From Microbacterium sp. T2.11-28 (GTDB taxonomy: Bacteria; Actinomycetota; Actinomycetes; Actinomycetales; Microbacteriaceae), in the NCBI RefSeq assembly GCF_950097975.1, contig NZ_CATNHF010000030.1:111346-175345 (forward strand): a DNA stretch of 64,000 nucleotides, written 5' to 3'. The notes under the pieces are model-generated. The model did not search any database. It saw nothing but the letters and a program-made list of their open reading frames with translations, and was not told where the DNA came from. The position numbers and the translations under genes were made by a program. Shown here piece by piece: positions 37,542 through 47,885 of the stretch (its first letter is position 1; each line of letters opens with the position of its first letter).

Positions 37542-38428
37542 CCTCCGACGTCCTGACGACGCCCACGAGCGTGCGCGCGGTGCGCGTGCGCTCGTGGGCG
37601 TGGCTCGGCCTCGCGCCGTTCGCCGTGTATCTCGCGCTGTTCCTGGCTCTCCCCACGATCCTCGCGATCTCCACCGGCTTCCTCGACGGCGACGGCGCGT
37701 TCACCTGGGCGAACATCACCGCCCTCGCCGACCCGGTGATCGTCACCGCCTTCGCGAACACGACGTGGCTGTCCCTGCTGACGGCCGCCATCGGCGCCGT
37801 GGTCGGCGCCCTCGTCTGCTACGCCGCGCTGGGGCTGCCGCCCACCGGCGCCGTCCGCAGCACCCTGGACGCCGCCACCGGCGTCCTCGCCCAGTTCGGC
37901 GGCGTCATGCTCGCCTTCGTGTTCATCGCCACCCTGGGCGTGCAGGGCGTGGTGACGGTCCTGCTCCGCGACGGGCTGGGCATCGACATCCAGCCGGGCG
38001 CCTGGCTCTACTCGCTCCCCGGGCTGATCCTCCCCTACGTCTACTTCCAGGTGCCGCTCATGGTGATCACCTTCCTCCCGGCGCTGTCGGCGCTGAAGCC
38101 GCAGTGGACCGAGGCGAACCTCGTGCTGGGCGGCACCCGCGCGAGCTTCTGGATGCGGGTGGGCCTTCCCGTCCTCGCGCCGTCGTTCCTCGCGAGCTTC
38201 CTGCTGCTGTTCGCCAACGCGTTCTCCTCGTACGCGACGGCCGCCGCGCTGGCCAGTCAGGGCTCCCAGATCGTCCCGCTGCAGATCCGCGCGGCGCTCA
38301 CGAGCGAGACCGTCCTCGGCCGCGAGAACCTGGCCGGCGCGCTGGCGCTCGGCATGATCGTCGTGGTGGGCCTCGTCATGTGGCTCTACACGGCCATCCG
38401 CTCGCGGGCGGCACGGTGGCAGTCGTGA
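37538..38428 (+). CDS. ABC transporter permease (subunit 1)
   Basis: A 296-residue permease with about six TM helices and the EAA-type coupling loop TEANLVLGGTRASFWMRVGLPVLAPS near 190-215. GTG overlaps the binding-protein stop by 4 bp. It resembles PotB/ModB-type subunits of the polyamine/iron importer class. Confidence 0.9.
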   Translation: MTSDVLTTPTSVRAVRVRSWAWLGLAPFAVYLALFLALPTILAISTGFLDGDGAFTWANITALADPVIVTAFANTTWLSLLTAAIGAVVGALVCYAALGLPPTGAVRSTLDAATGVLAQFGGVMLAFVFIATLGVQGVVTVLLRDGLGIDIQPGAWLYSLPGLILPYVYFQVPLMVITFLPALSALKPQWTEANLVLGGTRASFWMRVGLPVLAPSFLASFLLLFANAFSSYATAAALASQGSQIVPLQIRAALTSETVLGRENLAGALALGMIVVVGLVMWLYTAIRSRAARWQS

Positions 38429-39251
38429 ACGCCACGACCGCCTCCGGCAGGGCGCCGCGCGGACTCGAGCCGGCGCGCGCCACCCGCTGGGCCATCGGAC
38501 TGACCGTCGGCGTCCTCTTCGCCGTCCCGCTCCTCGCGACGCTGCTGTACACGTTCCGCGACCCGCTCACGGGCGGTCTCTCGACGGCCAACTGGATCCG
38601 GGTCTTCGACCCGGGCAACACCCAGGTGCTGGCACCGATCTGGACCGGCCTCGGCAACTCGCTGGTCCTGGCGGTCGTGACCGTCCTGATCGTCCTCATC
38701 GTGCTGCTGCCCACGATGATCCTGATCGAGCTGCGCTACCCGCGGCTGGGGGCCGCGTTCGAGTTCGTCGCCCTGCTGCCGATCTCGATCCCGGCGATCG
38801 TGCTGGTGGTCGGACTCGCCCCGATCTATCTGCAGATCGGGCGGGCACTGGGCACCGGTGCCTGGACCCTCGCCTTCGCCTATGGCATCACCGTGCTGCC
38901 CTTCGCCTACCGGTCGATCCGGGCGTCGATCGGCGCGGTCGACCTCAAGACCCTCGCCGAGGCGGCCCGCGCGCTCGGCGCGAGCTGGCTCGAGGTCATC
39001 GTGCACGTGCTGGTGCCGAACCTCCGTCAGGGCCTGCTCGCCGCCTCGCTCATCTCCGTGGCCGTCGTGCTGGGCGAGTTCACGATCGCCTCGCTGCTGA
39101 ACCGCCAGGTCCTCCAGACCGCGCTGGTCGTCGCCAACAAGATCGATCCCTACGCCTCGGCGATGTTCACCCTGCTGTCCCTGCTGTTCGTCTTCCTCCT
39201 CCTCCTCGCGATCTCCCGCGCCGCACGGTCACGCACCGGAAGGACCCTCTC

Positions 39252-39255
<4 letters not shown>
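38425..39255 (+). CDS. ABC transporter permease (subunit 2)
   Basis: A 276-residue PotC-like permease with six TM helices and the EAA loop KTLAEAARALGASWLEVIVHVLVPNLR near 175-200. GTG 38425 overlaps the preceding stop by 4 bp. Forms the heterodimeric channel with the upstream permease. Confidence 0.9.
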
Positions 39256-40374
<1,119 letters not shown>

Positions 40375-40400
<26 letters not shown>

Positions 40401-40566
40401 CGAGCTCTTCACCGACAAGGGCGGTCAGTGGCGCTTCGACCTCACGGCGTCGAACGGTCAGGTCATCGCGTCCAGTGAGGGGTACGCCTCGAAGGCGAGT
40501 GCCCTGAACGGCATCGAGTCCGTCAAGACGAACGCACCGGTCGCGGAGGTCGTCGACCGCGCGTAG
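40375..40566 (+). CDS. YegP/UPF0339 (DUF1508) family protein
   Basis: A 63-residue protein matching the DUF1508 beta-fold: ELFTDKGGQWRFDLTASNGQVIASSEGY then SKASALNGIESVKTNAP. Only one of the usual tandem units is present, as in many actinobacterial copies. ATG 40375 overlaps the 3' end of the ABC ATPase gene in another frame by 26 bp; a GTG at 40363 is an alternative start. Function unknown. Confidence 0.85.
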
Positions 40567-40582
40567 CCGCCGCGGCGGCCTC

Positions 40583-40885
40583 CTAGACCTCGAAGTCGAC
40601 CGCCATCCGGTCGCCGACCACGCTGCGGATGTAGGCGGCGACCTCCTGGTGGGCGGGATGGGTCTGGTAGTCGTCGAGCCCCTGCACGTCGTCGAAGTCG
40701 ATGACCACCGCCACGTCGACGTTCTGGTGCGCGTAGGCGGCGTTCGGGCCCGCCGACAGGGAGCGGATCGACGGGACGACGCCCACCAGCCCGGTGAGGC
40801 GCCGCGCCACCTCCGCCGCCTGCGCCGCGCGCGTGTCGGGATCCTCCGCGGTCAGCTTCCAGGCCACGACGTGTCGGATGGTCAT
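40583..40885 (-). CDS. Dabb (stress-responsive A/B barrel) family protein
   Basis: A 100-residue dimeric alpha/beta barrel protein: IRHVVAWKLT at the start, SAGPNAAYAHQNVDVAVVIDFDDVQGLDDYQTHPAHQEVAAYI in the middle, typical of the Dabb family. ATG 40885 has GGGAGA a few bases upstream; the much longer open frame is rejected. Function unknown. Confidence 0.9.
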   Translation of the reverse strand: MTIRHVVAWKLTAEDPDTRAAQAAEVARRLTGLVGVVPSIRSLSAGPNAAYAHQNVDVAVVIDFDDVQGLDDYQTHPAHQEVAAYIRSVVGDRMAVDFEV

Positions 40886-40926
40886 CGGGATCTCCCTCGT
40901 TGGTCGGTCGGTCGGGCGGGGCGGGG

Positions 40927-41172
40927 TCAGGTCAGGACGGCGCGCAGCCGCTCGGGCGAGACGCGCCAGTGCGCGTGGAAGGCGCCGTCCACGAGGACGA
41001 CCGGGATCTTCTCCCACCACTGCGCATGGAGTGCGGGGTCGTCGAGGATGGAGAGCTCCTCGACGTCGATGCCCTCCGGCTCGGGAAGCTCGGCCACCAC
41101 GGTCTCGACGATCTCCCGCGCGACGTCGCACAGATGGCAGTCGGGCTTGGTGATGATCGTCACGCGCGTCAC
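40927..41172 (-). CDS. glutaredoxin/thioredoxin-like small redox protein
   Basis: An 81-residue protein with the active site TKPDCHLCDVAREIV (Cys-His-Leu-Cys) and the cis-Pro segment KIPVVLVDG. It matches the DUF836/glutaredoxin-like family. GTG 41172, eight bases after GAGG, is preferred over an ATG at 41190 that abuts the purine run. Likely a cytosolic thiol reductase. Confidence 0.85.
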   Translation of the reverse strand: MTRVTIITKPDCHLCDVAREIVETVVAELPEPEGIDVEELSILDDPALHAQWWEKIPVVLVDGAFHAHWRVSPERLRAVLT

Positions 41173-41292
41173 GGTTCCATCCTCGCGCATCCTCCCCCCG
41201 GGCGGGGTCGCCGGCGGGTCGGGTTTGCGTCCGGGTGGGGTGCTCTGCTTACGGTGGCTCCCCGCGCTCGCGGGCCGAGAGAGGATGAGCCG

Positions 41293-42453
41293 ATGTGGGA
41301 TGAGTGGATGCGGTTCGGCATCACCCTGGCGATCTGCCTGATCGTCGCCGCCGTGACGGTGATCGTGGTGACCGTGGTGACCGGGAGGCTCGGCGCTCGG
41401 AAGGCGTGGGCGACCGCGCTGACCCGCCGCGCCCGGCGGCCGTTCCGCGCGCTCGCGGCGCTCCTGGCCGTCTGGGTGGCGTTCGTGCTCGCCTATCCCG
41501 CCGAGGCGCCCGCCGCCGGCGTGATCGCCCACGCGATCGGCATCGTCGCGATCGCGCTCGTCGCCTGGATGCTCGTGAGCCTGGACCTCGTGGCCACCGA
41601 CGCGATGCTCGGCCGTTTCCGCATCGACGTCCCCGACAACCGCCAGGCCCGCCGCATCCGCACTCAGACGCTGATCGTCCGGCGCCTGAGCATCGCGCTC
41701 ATCATCGTGGTGGCCGTCTCGGCCGTGCTCCTCACGTTCCCCGCCGTCCAGACCGTCGGCGCGAGCCTGCTGGCATCCGCGGGGATCGCCTCGATCGTCG
41801 CCGGCCTCGCCGCGCAGTCGGTGCTCGCGAACGTGTTCGCGGGCGTGCAGCTCGTCTTCAGCGACGCGCTGCGCGTCGACGACGTGGTGGTCGTGGACGG
41901 CGAATGGGGCCGGGTCGGGGAGATCACCCTCAGCTACGTCGTCGTCGACCTCTGGGATCAGCGCCGCCTGGTGCTGCCGTGCACCTATTTCACGACCCAG
42001 TCGTTCGAGAACTGGACGCGCCACGGGAGCGAGATCCTCGGCACCGTGGACCTCGACCTCGACTGGCGCGCCCCGGTCGACCGCATCCGCGCGCGTCTCG
42101 GCGAGGTGCTCGCCGAGACGCCGCTGTGGGACGGGCGGACCTCGGTGGTGCAGGTCACCGACGCCACCGCCGGGTCGATCCGGGTGCGGGTGCTCGTCAG
42201 CGCCGCGGACTCGGGGCAGCTGTTCGACCTGCGCTGCCTCATCCGCGAGGAGCTGGTCACCTACCTCCGCACGACCGCGCCCACCGCGCTGCCGGCCCAG
42301 CGGGTGCTCGTCGCCGAGAACGCGGAGAAGCCGTCGCGCGCCCCGCAGTCGTCCGCGCCCGCCGAGGGCGTGTTCAGCGGCTCGCCCGAGGCCGAGGAGC
42401 GCCACCGCGCTTTCACGCAGGCGATCCCCGTCGTCACCGACCCGCACGCCTGA
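41293..42453 (+). CDS. mechanosensitive ion channel, MscS family
   Basis: A 386-residue protein with N-terminal TM helices (about 10-32, 55-75, 82-105, 135-155), the pore-lining TM3 ASLLASAGIASIVAGLAAQSVLANVFAG and the beta domain DVVVVDGEWGRVGEITLSYVVV with PCTYFTTQSFENWTR, diagnostic for MscS. A ~60-residue C-terminal extension is specific to this subgroup. ATG 41293. Confidence 0.92.
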   Translation: MWDEWMRFGITLAICLIVAAVTVIVVTVVTGRLGARKAWATALTRRARRPFRALAALLAVWVAFVLAYPAEAPAAGVIAHAIGIVAIALVAWMLVSLDLVATDAMLGRFRIDVPDNRQARRIRTQTLIVRRLSIALIIVVAVSAVLLTFPAVQTVGASLLASAGIASIVAGLAAQSVLANVFAGVQLVFSDALRVDDVVVVDGEWGRVGEITLSYVVVDLWDQRRLVLPCTYFTTQSFENWTRHGSEILGTVDLDLDWRAPVDRIRARLGEVLAETPLWDGRTSVVQVTDATAGSIRVRVLVSAADSGQLFDLRCLIREELVTYLRTTAPTALPAQRVLVAENAEKPSRAPQSSAPAEGVFSGSPEAEERHRAFTQAIPVVTDPHA

Positions 42454-42488
42454 GCGGCGGTCCCGGGGCAGGTGGCCGCGGAACACGA

Positions 42489-42521
42489 AGCGCCCCTCGA
42501 TCCGCGAGGATCCGGGGCGCT
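42489..42521. terminator. bidirectional terminator hairpin
   Basis: AGCGCCCC (42489-42496) pairs with GGGGCGCT (42514-42521), with further pairing inside the loop. It lies between the convergent mscS and the mini-protein gene. The plus-strand side is followed by TCGGTGTTTC. Confidence 0.75.
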
Positions 42522-42539
42522 CGGTGTTTCGGCCGCGAC

Positions 42540-42638
42540 TTACTTCTTGTTGCGGCGCTGGTGGCGAGTCTTGCGAAGCAGCTTGCGGTGCTTCTTCTTC
42601 GCCATGCGCTTGCGGCGCTTCTTGATGACAGAACCCAC
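42540..42638 (-). CDS. 32-residue COX24/AURKAIP1-type basic mini-protein
   Basis: A 32-residue, Lys/Arg-rich peptide, GSVIKKRRKRMAKKKHRKL then LRKTRHQRRNKK, too short for most gene finders. It matches the AURKAIP1/COX24 small ribosome-associated family conserved across actinobacteria. GTG start at 42638. It is next to a BldC-like HTH gene, its usual neighbour. Confidence 0.9.
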   Translation of the reverse strand: MGSVIKKRRKRMAKKKHRKLLRKTRHQRRNKK

Positions 42639-42720
42639 GGAAAACCTCACTACGTCAGGGGTCTGGACGCGATCGTTTCGCGTCCGGGATCAGGCAATGA
42701 GAAAAATGCCTCGTGACAGT

Positions 42721-42912
42721 CTAGCCGACGTCGGCAATGGGACGTTGCAGGGCAGCGGTGACCGCCGTCTCCGGCACGCGGTAGCTGCGACCGAAGCGGA
42801 CGGCGGGCAGTTCGCCGGCGTGCACCAGTCGGTACACGGTCATCTTGGAGACGCGCATGAGATCGGCCACCTCCGCGACCGTCAGAAAGCGCACGTCAGA
42901 CAACTCCGGCAT
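42721..42912 (-). CDS. BldC-like/excisionase-family HTH DNA-binding protein
   Basis: A 63-residue winged-HTH protein: FLTVAEVADLMRVSKMTVYRLVHAGELPAVRFGRSYRVPE is the MerR/excisionase-type fold. ATG 42912 is chosen because GGGGAG precedes it by five bases; a TTG at 42930 is the alternative. BldC-type proteins bind DNA direct repeats and regulate development in Streptomyces; here a direct repeat lies in the promoter. Confidence 0.88.
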   Translation of the reverse strand: MPELSDVRFLTVAEVADLMRVSKMTVYRLVHAGELPAVRFGRSYRVPETAVTAALQRPIADVG

Positions 42913-42930
42913 CCCATCTCCCCAGCTCAA

Positions 42931-42978
42931 CCCAGTAGTGCTGTGTCTTGCAGCACCGATTTTCCCAGTCGTGCTGTG
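42931..42978. promoter_or_regulatory. 33-bp-spaced direct repeats upstream of the HTH gene
   Basis: CCCAGTAGTGCTGTG at 42931-42945 and CCCAGTCGTGCTGTG at 42964-42978 differ at one base and are spaced exactly 33 bp start to start (about three helical turns). They lie directly upstream of the HTH start, suitable for head-to-tail autoregulatory binding. Confidence 0.6.
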
Positions 42979-43087
42979 CGCCCCAGCCTAGGGGGTCGGT
43001 GGGACGCGTGTAAACCTCTGTGGTCCGTGTGATGAACGGGGAGCGGGCGTCGCCGCCGAACTCCCGGGCGACGCGACGCCGGCAGGT

Positions 43088-43486
43088 CTACCGACCGGGG
43101 ATGCGCTTGAGGACGTTCTCGAACGCGTGCTTGGTCGTCGCCGCGGCGCGTCCGACCAGATCGGCAGCTGCGGCGGCAGGCTCGGGGAGGGTGACGCCGG
43201 CGGTGGCAGAGGACTCCTCCTCCAGCACGAACGGCATCAGCCACTCGTCGACGGCGTCCAGCGGCGCCGGCGACAGGCTGTAGTAGCGGTGCTGGCCCTC
43301 CTCGCGCACCGAGACCAGCTCCGCCTCGCGCAGCACCTTCAGGTGCTTGGACACGGTGGGCTGGCTCACCCCGAGCTCGGCGACGATCTGCGACACGCTG
43401 GTCCCCCGGCCGTTGCCGCGCTCGCGCAGCAGCTGCAGGATGTCCCGACGAGTGCCGTCGGCGATCACGTCGAAGATGTCCGCCAT
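43088..43486 (-). CDS. ArsR-family transcriptional regulator
   Basis: A 132-residue winged-helix repressor: IADGTRRDILQLL, VSQPTVSKHLKVLREAELVSVREEGQHRYYSL. The metal-binding Cys box of ArsR/SmtB is absent, so it is a non-metal-sensing member. A C-terminal ~40-residue extension follows. Divergent from trkH, which it may control. Confidence 0.9.
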   Translation of the reverse strand: MADIFDVIADGTRRDILQLLRERGNGRGTSVSQIVAELGVSQPTVSKHLKVLREAELVSVREEGQHRYYSLSPAPLDAVDEWLMPFVLEEESSATAGVTLPEPAAAAADLVGRAAATTKHAFENVLKRIPGR

Positions 43487-43555
43487 GCCCTTAGGTTAGC
43501 CCGCGCGCGCGTCGGAGTACCATGACAACGATTCTTTCGGCGAGAGGGGCGCGAC

Positions 43556-44986
43556 ATGGCGGGCGAGACCGTCGTCGTACGCGCGCTGCGCCGCCTGCGA
43601 CGCAGGTGGCAGGGCCTGCGGGATCTCACCACCTCGTCGCCCTCGCGGTTCGCCGTGCTGGTGTTCAGCTCGCTCATCCTGCTGTTCACCGCGCTGTTCT
43701 CACTGCCCGCGGCCGCCGCCGACGGCCGGCCGACGCCGCTTGCGGATGCGCTGTTCACGGCCGTCTCGACGATCTGCGTCACCGGTCTCGCCACCGTGGA
43801 CATGGGCACCCATTGGTCTCCGCTCGGGCACGTCTTCGTGTTCATCGGCGTCAACGTCGGCGCGCTCGGCGTGCTGACCCTGGCCTCGATCCTCGGCCTC
43901 GTCATCTCCAAGCGCCTGGGACTGCGCGCCAAGCTGATCGCGGCCGGCGACTCGAACCCCATGCGCGCCCACGGCGGACCGGTCAACGAGGGGCAGACCG
44001 TGCGGCTCGGCGAGGTCGGCCAGCTGCTGTCGACCGTCGCGCTGTCGACCCTCATCATCGAGGCGGCGCTGGCCGTCCTCCTCTACCCCGCCCTGCTCAT
44101 CAACGGCGTCGACCCGCTGACGGCTCTGTGGGAGGCGCCGTACTACGCCGCCATGTCGTTCACCAACACCGGCTTCGCCCCCAACGCCGAGGGCCTCACC
44201 CCGTTCGCCCAGGACTACTTCCTGCTGACGGTGCTCATGGCGGGCGTGTTCCTCGGGTCGATCGGGTTCCCCGTCATCTTCACGCTGTGGCGGCACCAGT
44301 GGCACGTGCGCCGCTGGTCGCTGCACACCAAGCTCACCCTGATCACGACGGTGGTCCTGTTCTTCGCCGGGGCGGGCGTCTTCCTGCTGCTCGAGTACGA
44401 GAACCCGGAGACGTTCGGATCGATGGACGCGTGGGACACCACCTTCCAGGCGCTCTTCCTGTCCGCCATGACGCGCTCGGGCGGCTTCTCGGTGATCGAC
44501 ATCAGCGAGCTCAACGGCTCGTCGCTCGTGGTCGGATCGATGCTCATGTTCGTCGGCGGCGGGTCGGCGTCGACGGCCGGCGGCATCAAGGTGACGACCC
44601 TGGCCGTCCTGGCCCTCGCCGTCTTCTCGGAGGCGAAGGGACGCCAGAGCGTCGAGGCCTTCGGTCGCCGCATCCCCAGCGACGTGCAGCGCGTGGCCCT
44701 GTCGGTCGTCGCGTGGGGAGCCACGATCGTCGCCGTGTCGACGATCACCATCGCGCAGCTGACGAAGGCGCCCGTGGAGTTCGTGCTGTTCGACGTCATC
44801 TCCGGCTTCGCCACCGTGGGCCTGTCGACGGGGCTGACCGCCGAACTCCCCGACTCCGCCTCCTACGTGCTGGCGGCCACCATGTTCATGGGTCGCGTTG
44901 GTACAGTGACCCTCGCCGCGGCCGTGGCCGCGACCAGCCGATCGCAGCACTACTCGCTGCCCGTGGAAAGGCCGATCGTTGGTTGA
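43556..44986 (+). CDS. trkH: potassium uptake channel subunit TrkH/KtrB
   Basis: A 476-residue, ~10-TM cation transporter. Selectivity-filter-type P-loops are visible: STICVTGLATVD, MSFTNTGFAPNAEGL, AMTRSGGFSVID, SGFATVGLSTGL. Couples to the downstream TrkA/KtrA protein (8-bp overlap). Likely Na+- or H+-coupled K+ uptake. Confidence 0.93.
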   Translation: MAGETVVVRALRRLRRRWQGLRDLTTSSPSRFAVLVFSSLILLFTALFSLPAAAADGRPTPLADALFTAVSTICVTGLATVDMGTHWSPLGHVFVFIGVNVGALGVLTLASILGLVISKRLGLRAKLIAAGDSNPMRAHGGPVNEGQTVRLGEVGQLLSTVALSTLIIEAALAVLLYPALLINGVDPLTALWEAPYYAAMSFTNTGFAPNAEGLTPFAQDYFLLTVLMAGVFLGSIGFPVIFTLWRHQWHVRRWSLHTKLTLITTVVLFFAGAGVFLLLEYENPETFGSMDAWDTTFQALFLSAMTRSGGFSVIDISELNGSSLVVGSMLMFVGGGSASTAGGIKVTTLAVLALAVFSEAKGRQSVEAFGRRIPSDVQRVALSVVAWGATIVAVSTITIAQLTKAPVEFVLFDVISGFATVGLSTGLTAELPDSASYVLAATMFMGRVGTVTLAAAVAATSRSQHYSLPVERPIVG

Positions 44987-45650
44987 ACAGATCCGCAATG
45001 ATGCGCCGGTGCTCGTCATCGGCCTCGGCCGCTTCGGCGCCGCCTGCGCGGGCGAGCTGGACCGGCTCGACCGCGAGGTGCTCGCCATCGACGCGAACCT
45101 CGAGCTCGTGCAGAAGTGGTCCGAGCGGGTCACGCACGCCGTGCAGGCCGACGGCCGCAACATCGAGGCGCTGAAGCAGATCGGCGCGCAGGACTTCCAG
45201 GTCGCGATCGTCGCCACGGGATCCTCGATCGAGGCCTCGGTGCTCATCACCGCGAATCTCGTCGACCTCAAGGTGCCGCAGATCTGGGCGAAGGCGGTCT
45301 CGCAGTCCCACGGCAAGATCCTCGCCCGCGTCGGCGCCAACCACGTCATCTATCCCGAGCGGGAGGCCGGCGAGCGGGTCGCGCACCTGGTGAGCGGGCG
45401 CATGCTGGACTTCATCCGCTTCGACGACGACTTCGTGCTGGCCAAGATGTATCCGCCCAAGTTCATCCGCGGCGTCGGTCTCAACGAGTCCGGGGTGCGG
45501 ACCAAGTACAACGTCACGGTGGTCGGCGTGAAGAGCCCCGGCAAGCCGTTCCGCTACGCCGAGGCGAACACGGTCGTCACCAACCACGACCTCATCATCG
45601 TCTCCGGCACCAACTCCGACATCGAGCGCTTCGCGGCCCTGGACCGCTAG
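44979..45650 (+). CDS. trkA: potassium uptake regulatory subunit TrkA/KtrA
   Basis: A 223-residue cytosolic gating ring subunit: RCK-N Rossmann domain with VLVIGLGRFGAACAGEL and acidic AIDANLE, and a C-terminal RCK-C domain. TTG start at 44979 has GGAAAGG seven bases upstream and overlaps trkH by 8 bp. NAD(H)/ATP regulation is inferred from family. Confidence 0.92.
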   Translation: MVEQIRNDAPVLVIGLGRFGAACAGELDRLDREVLAIDANLELVQKWSERVTHAVQADGRNIEALKQIGAQDFQVAIVATGSSIEASVLITANLVDLKVPQIWAKAVSQSHGKILARVGANHVIYPEREAGERVAHLVSGRMLDFIRFDDDFVLAKMYPPKFIRGVGLNESGVRTKYNVTVVGVKSPGKPFRYAEANTVVTNHDLIIVSGTNSDIERFAALDR

Positions 45651-45663
45651 CCGAGGACCCGCG

Positions 45664-46500
45664 TCAGGACCCGGCGGCGAGCTCGCGGGCGCGCGCGAGG
45701 GCGGCGTCGGTCGCCTCGGCGAACAGTCCCGCCAGGTTGGCTCCCTGGAGCACGGCGATCGCGCGCTCGGTCGTCCCCTTCGGGCTGGTCACCCGGCGAC
45801 GCAGCTCCGCGGGGTCCTCGCCGGTCGCGTCGAGCAGCGCGGCGGCGCCGATGAAGGTCTGCTCGGCCATGAGGCGCGCATCGGCCTCGGAGAAGCCCTT
45901 GCCCCTGGCCGCCTCGGTGAGCTCCTCGATCAGCAGGAACACGTAGGCGGGGCCGGAGCCGGAGATGGTCGAGAGCGCGTCGATGCCGTCCTCGGCCACC
46001 TCGATGACCACGCCGCAGGTCTCGAAGAGCCGGCGCACGACGGCGAGGTCGTCCGCCGACGCCGACGGCCCGGCCGCGAGGCCGGTGACCGCCTTGCCGA
46101 CGACGGCGGGCGTGTTCGGCATCGACCGGATCACCGGGATGCCCTCTCCGACGATCGACTCGAAGGTGGAGATCGTGACCCCGGCGGCGAGGCTCACCAG
46201 CACCGTGCCCGGGCGCAGCACCGGCGCGATCTCCCGGAGCAGGTCGGGCACCATGAGGGGCTTCACCCCGATGAGGACGATGTCGGCGGAGGCCGCCGCG
46301 ACCGTGTTCGCGTCGGGGGTGGTCTCCAGCGCCAGGCTCGTCACGCCGGGAAGGTCGCCGACGCCGGCGGCGCGGGCGGCGGTGCGGTTGGTGACGGTCA
46401 CCGAGGGCGCCGCGCCGGAGCGGACCAGACCCTGCAGGATCGCACCGCCCATCGAGCCGGCACCGAGGATCGCGACCGCGGGGAGAGAGTGATCAGCCAT
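45664..46500 (-). CDS. proC: pyrroline-5-carboxylate reductase
   Basis: Final step of proline synthesis. The 278 residues include the Rossmann AILGAGSMGGAILQGL at the N-terminus, LIGVKPLMVPDLL, and the P5CR signature TISGSGPAYVFLLIEELTEAARGKGF near 175-200. ATG 46500. Convergent with trkA. Confidence 0.94.
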   Translation of the reverse strand: MADHSLPAVAILGAGSMGGAILQGLVRSGAAPSVTVTNRTAARAAGVGDLPGVTSLALETTPDANTVAAASADIVLIGVKPLMVPDLLREIAPVLRPGTVLVSLAAGVTISTFESIVGEGIPVIRSMPNTPAVVGKAVTGLAAGPSASADDLAVVRRLFETCGVVIEVAEDGIDALSTISGSGPAYVFLLIEELTEAARGKGFSEADARLMAEQTFIGAAALLDATGEDPAELRRRVTSPKGTTERAIAVLQGANLAGLFAEATDAALARARELAAGS

Positions 46501-46686
46501 CCCGCCATCCTCTCATCCGGCGGCGCCGCGCGGGCGGCGGTCACGTGAACGACGGGCGGCGGATCAGGAGGTCGCGAGGGGGTCGTGAGAGGTCCCTGAG
46601 AGCACCGTTCGCGGCGGCGGACCGCGGGCTATAGTCGGAACCGACGGCGGCGTGGGCGCCCCGTCGCGACTGCGAAGGACCTGGTC

Positions 46687-47799
46687 ATGACACTCCTCGA
46701 CGGCATCATCTCCCGCGTGATCGACACCGACCGGCTGGCGGTCGGGATCCTCGAGCGCGAGGGCGACGACGCGGCCACGCCCGCCGAGCGGACCGTCGTG
46801 CTGATCCACGGCAACGTGTCGTCCAGCCTGTTCTGGCAGGAGTTCATGCAGGACCTGCCGGCCGACCTCCGCGTCATCGCGATCGATCTGCGCGGCTTCG
46901 GCACGAGCGAGCACGCACCGGTCGACGCGACGCGCGGAGTGCGCGACTTCAGCGACGACGTCCACGCGGCCCTGTCCGCCCTCGGCATCCCCACCGCGCA
47001 CCTCGTGGGCTGGTCCATGGGCGGCGGCGTCGTCATGCAGTACGCCCTCGACCACCCCGTGCTGTCGCTGACGCTGCAGGCCCCCGTCTCGCCCTACGGC
47101 TTCGGCGGCACCCGCCGTGACGGGTCGCGGCTGACCGACGACGACGCCGGCGTCGGGGGCGGCGGCGCCAACCCGGACTTCGTGCAGCGGCTCGCCGACC
47201 ACGACACCACCGACGAGGCGCCGACCTCGCCGCGCAGCGTGTTCCGCTCCGGCTACGTGTCGGCCGACTACGACGGGGTCAACGAGGACCTGTGGGTGGA
47301 GTCGATGCTCACCACCTCCACCGCCGAGGGGAACTATCCCGGCGACGGCGTCGCGAGCGAGAACTGGCCCGGATTCGCGGCGGGGACCACCGGGGTGCTC
47401 AACACCATGGCGCCCCGCTACTTCGACACCTCGGGCATCGTCGACCTCCCCGTCAAGCCCCCGATCCTCTGGGTGCACGGCACGGCCGACGCGATCGTCT
47501 CCGACACGTCGTTCTACGACCTCAACCACCTCGGCGCGCTCGGCATCATCCCGGGATGGCCCGGCGAGGAGATCGCGCCCGCCCAGGAGATGGTGTCCCA
47601 GACGCGCGACGTCCTCGACGCGTACCGCGCGGCCGGCGGCGAGGTCGCCGAGCTGGAGCTCGAGGGCGTCGGTCACGCCCCCCACCTCGAGCGCCCGGGA
47701 GCCGTGCGGCAGGCCCTGCTGGCCGTCATCGGCTACATCGGCCAGCCCGCCTTCCCGGCGCCGCCGACCGAGGCGATCATCCTGAGCTCCTCCGACTGA
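46687..47799 (+). CDS. alpha/beta hydrolase
   Basis: A 370-residue hydrolase with oxyanion segment LIHGNVSSSLFW, nucleophile elbow VGWSMGGGVV near 116, acid ILWVHGTADAIVSDTS near 255, and catalytic His in EGVGHAPHLERP near 325. Preceded by CTATAGT-like promoter sequence about 45 bp upstream. Its C-terminus PTEAIILSSSD matches that of the next gene. Substrate unknown. Confidence 0.9.
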   Translation: MTLLDGIISRVIDTDRLAVGILEREGDDAATPAERTVVLIHGNVSSSLFWQEFMQDLPADLRVIAIDLRGFGTSEHAPVDATRGVRDFSDDVHAALSALGIPTAHLVGWSMGGGVVMQYALDHPVLSLTLQAPVSPYGFGGTRRDGSRLTDDDAGVGGGGANPDFVQRLADHDTTDEAPTSPRSVFRSGYVSADYDGVNEDLWVESMLTTSTAEGNYPGDGVASENWPGFAAGTTGVLNTMAPRYFDTSGIVDLPVKPPILWVHGTADAIVSDTSFYDLNHLGALGIIPGWPGEEIAPAQEMVSQTRDVLDAYRAAGGEVAELELEGVGHAPHLERPGAVRQALLAVIGYIGQPAFPAPPTEAIILSSSD

Positions 47800-47885
47800 C
47801 GCCGATCGCCCCGTCGCCGCGCCCGGCGATTTGCCACGGCTCGAACGGCGTCCGACGATCCGTCGCGCGCCCTACGCTCGACGGC

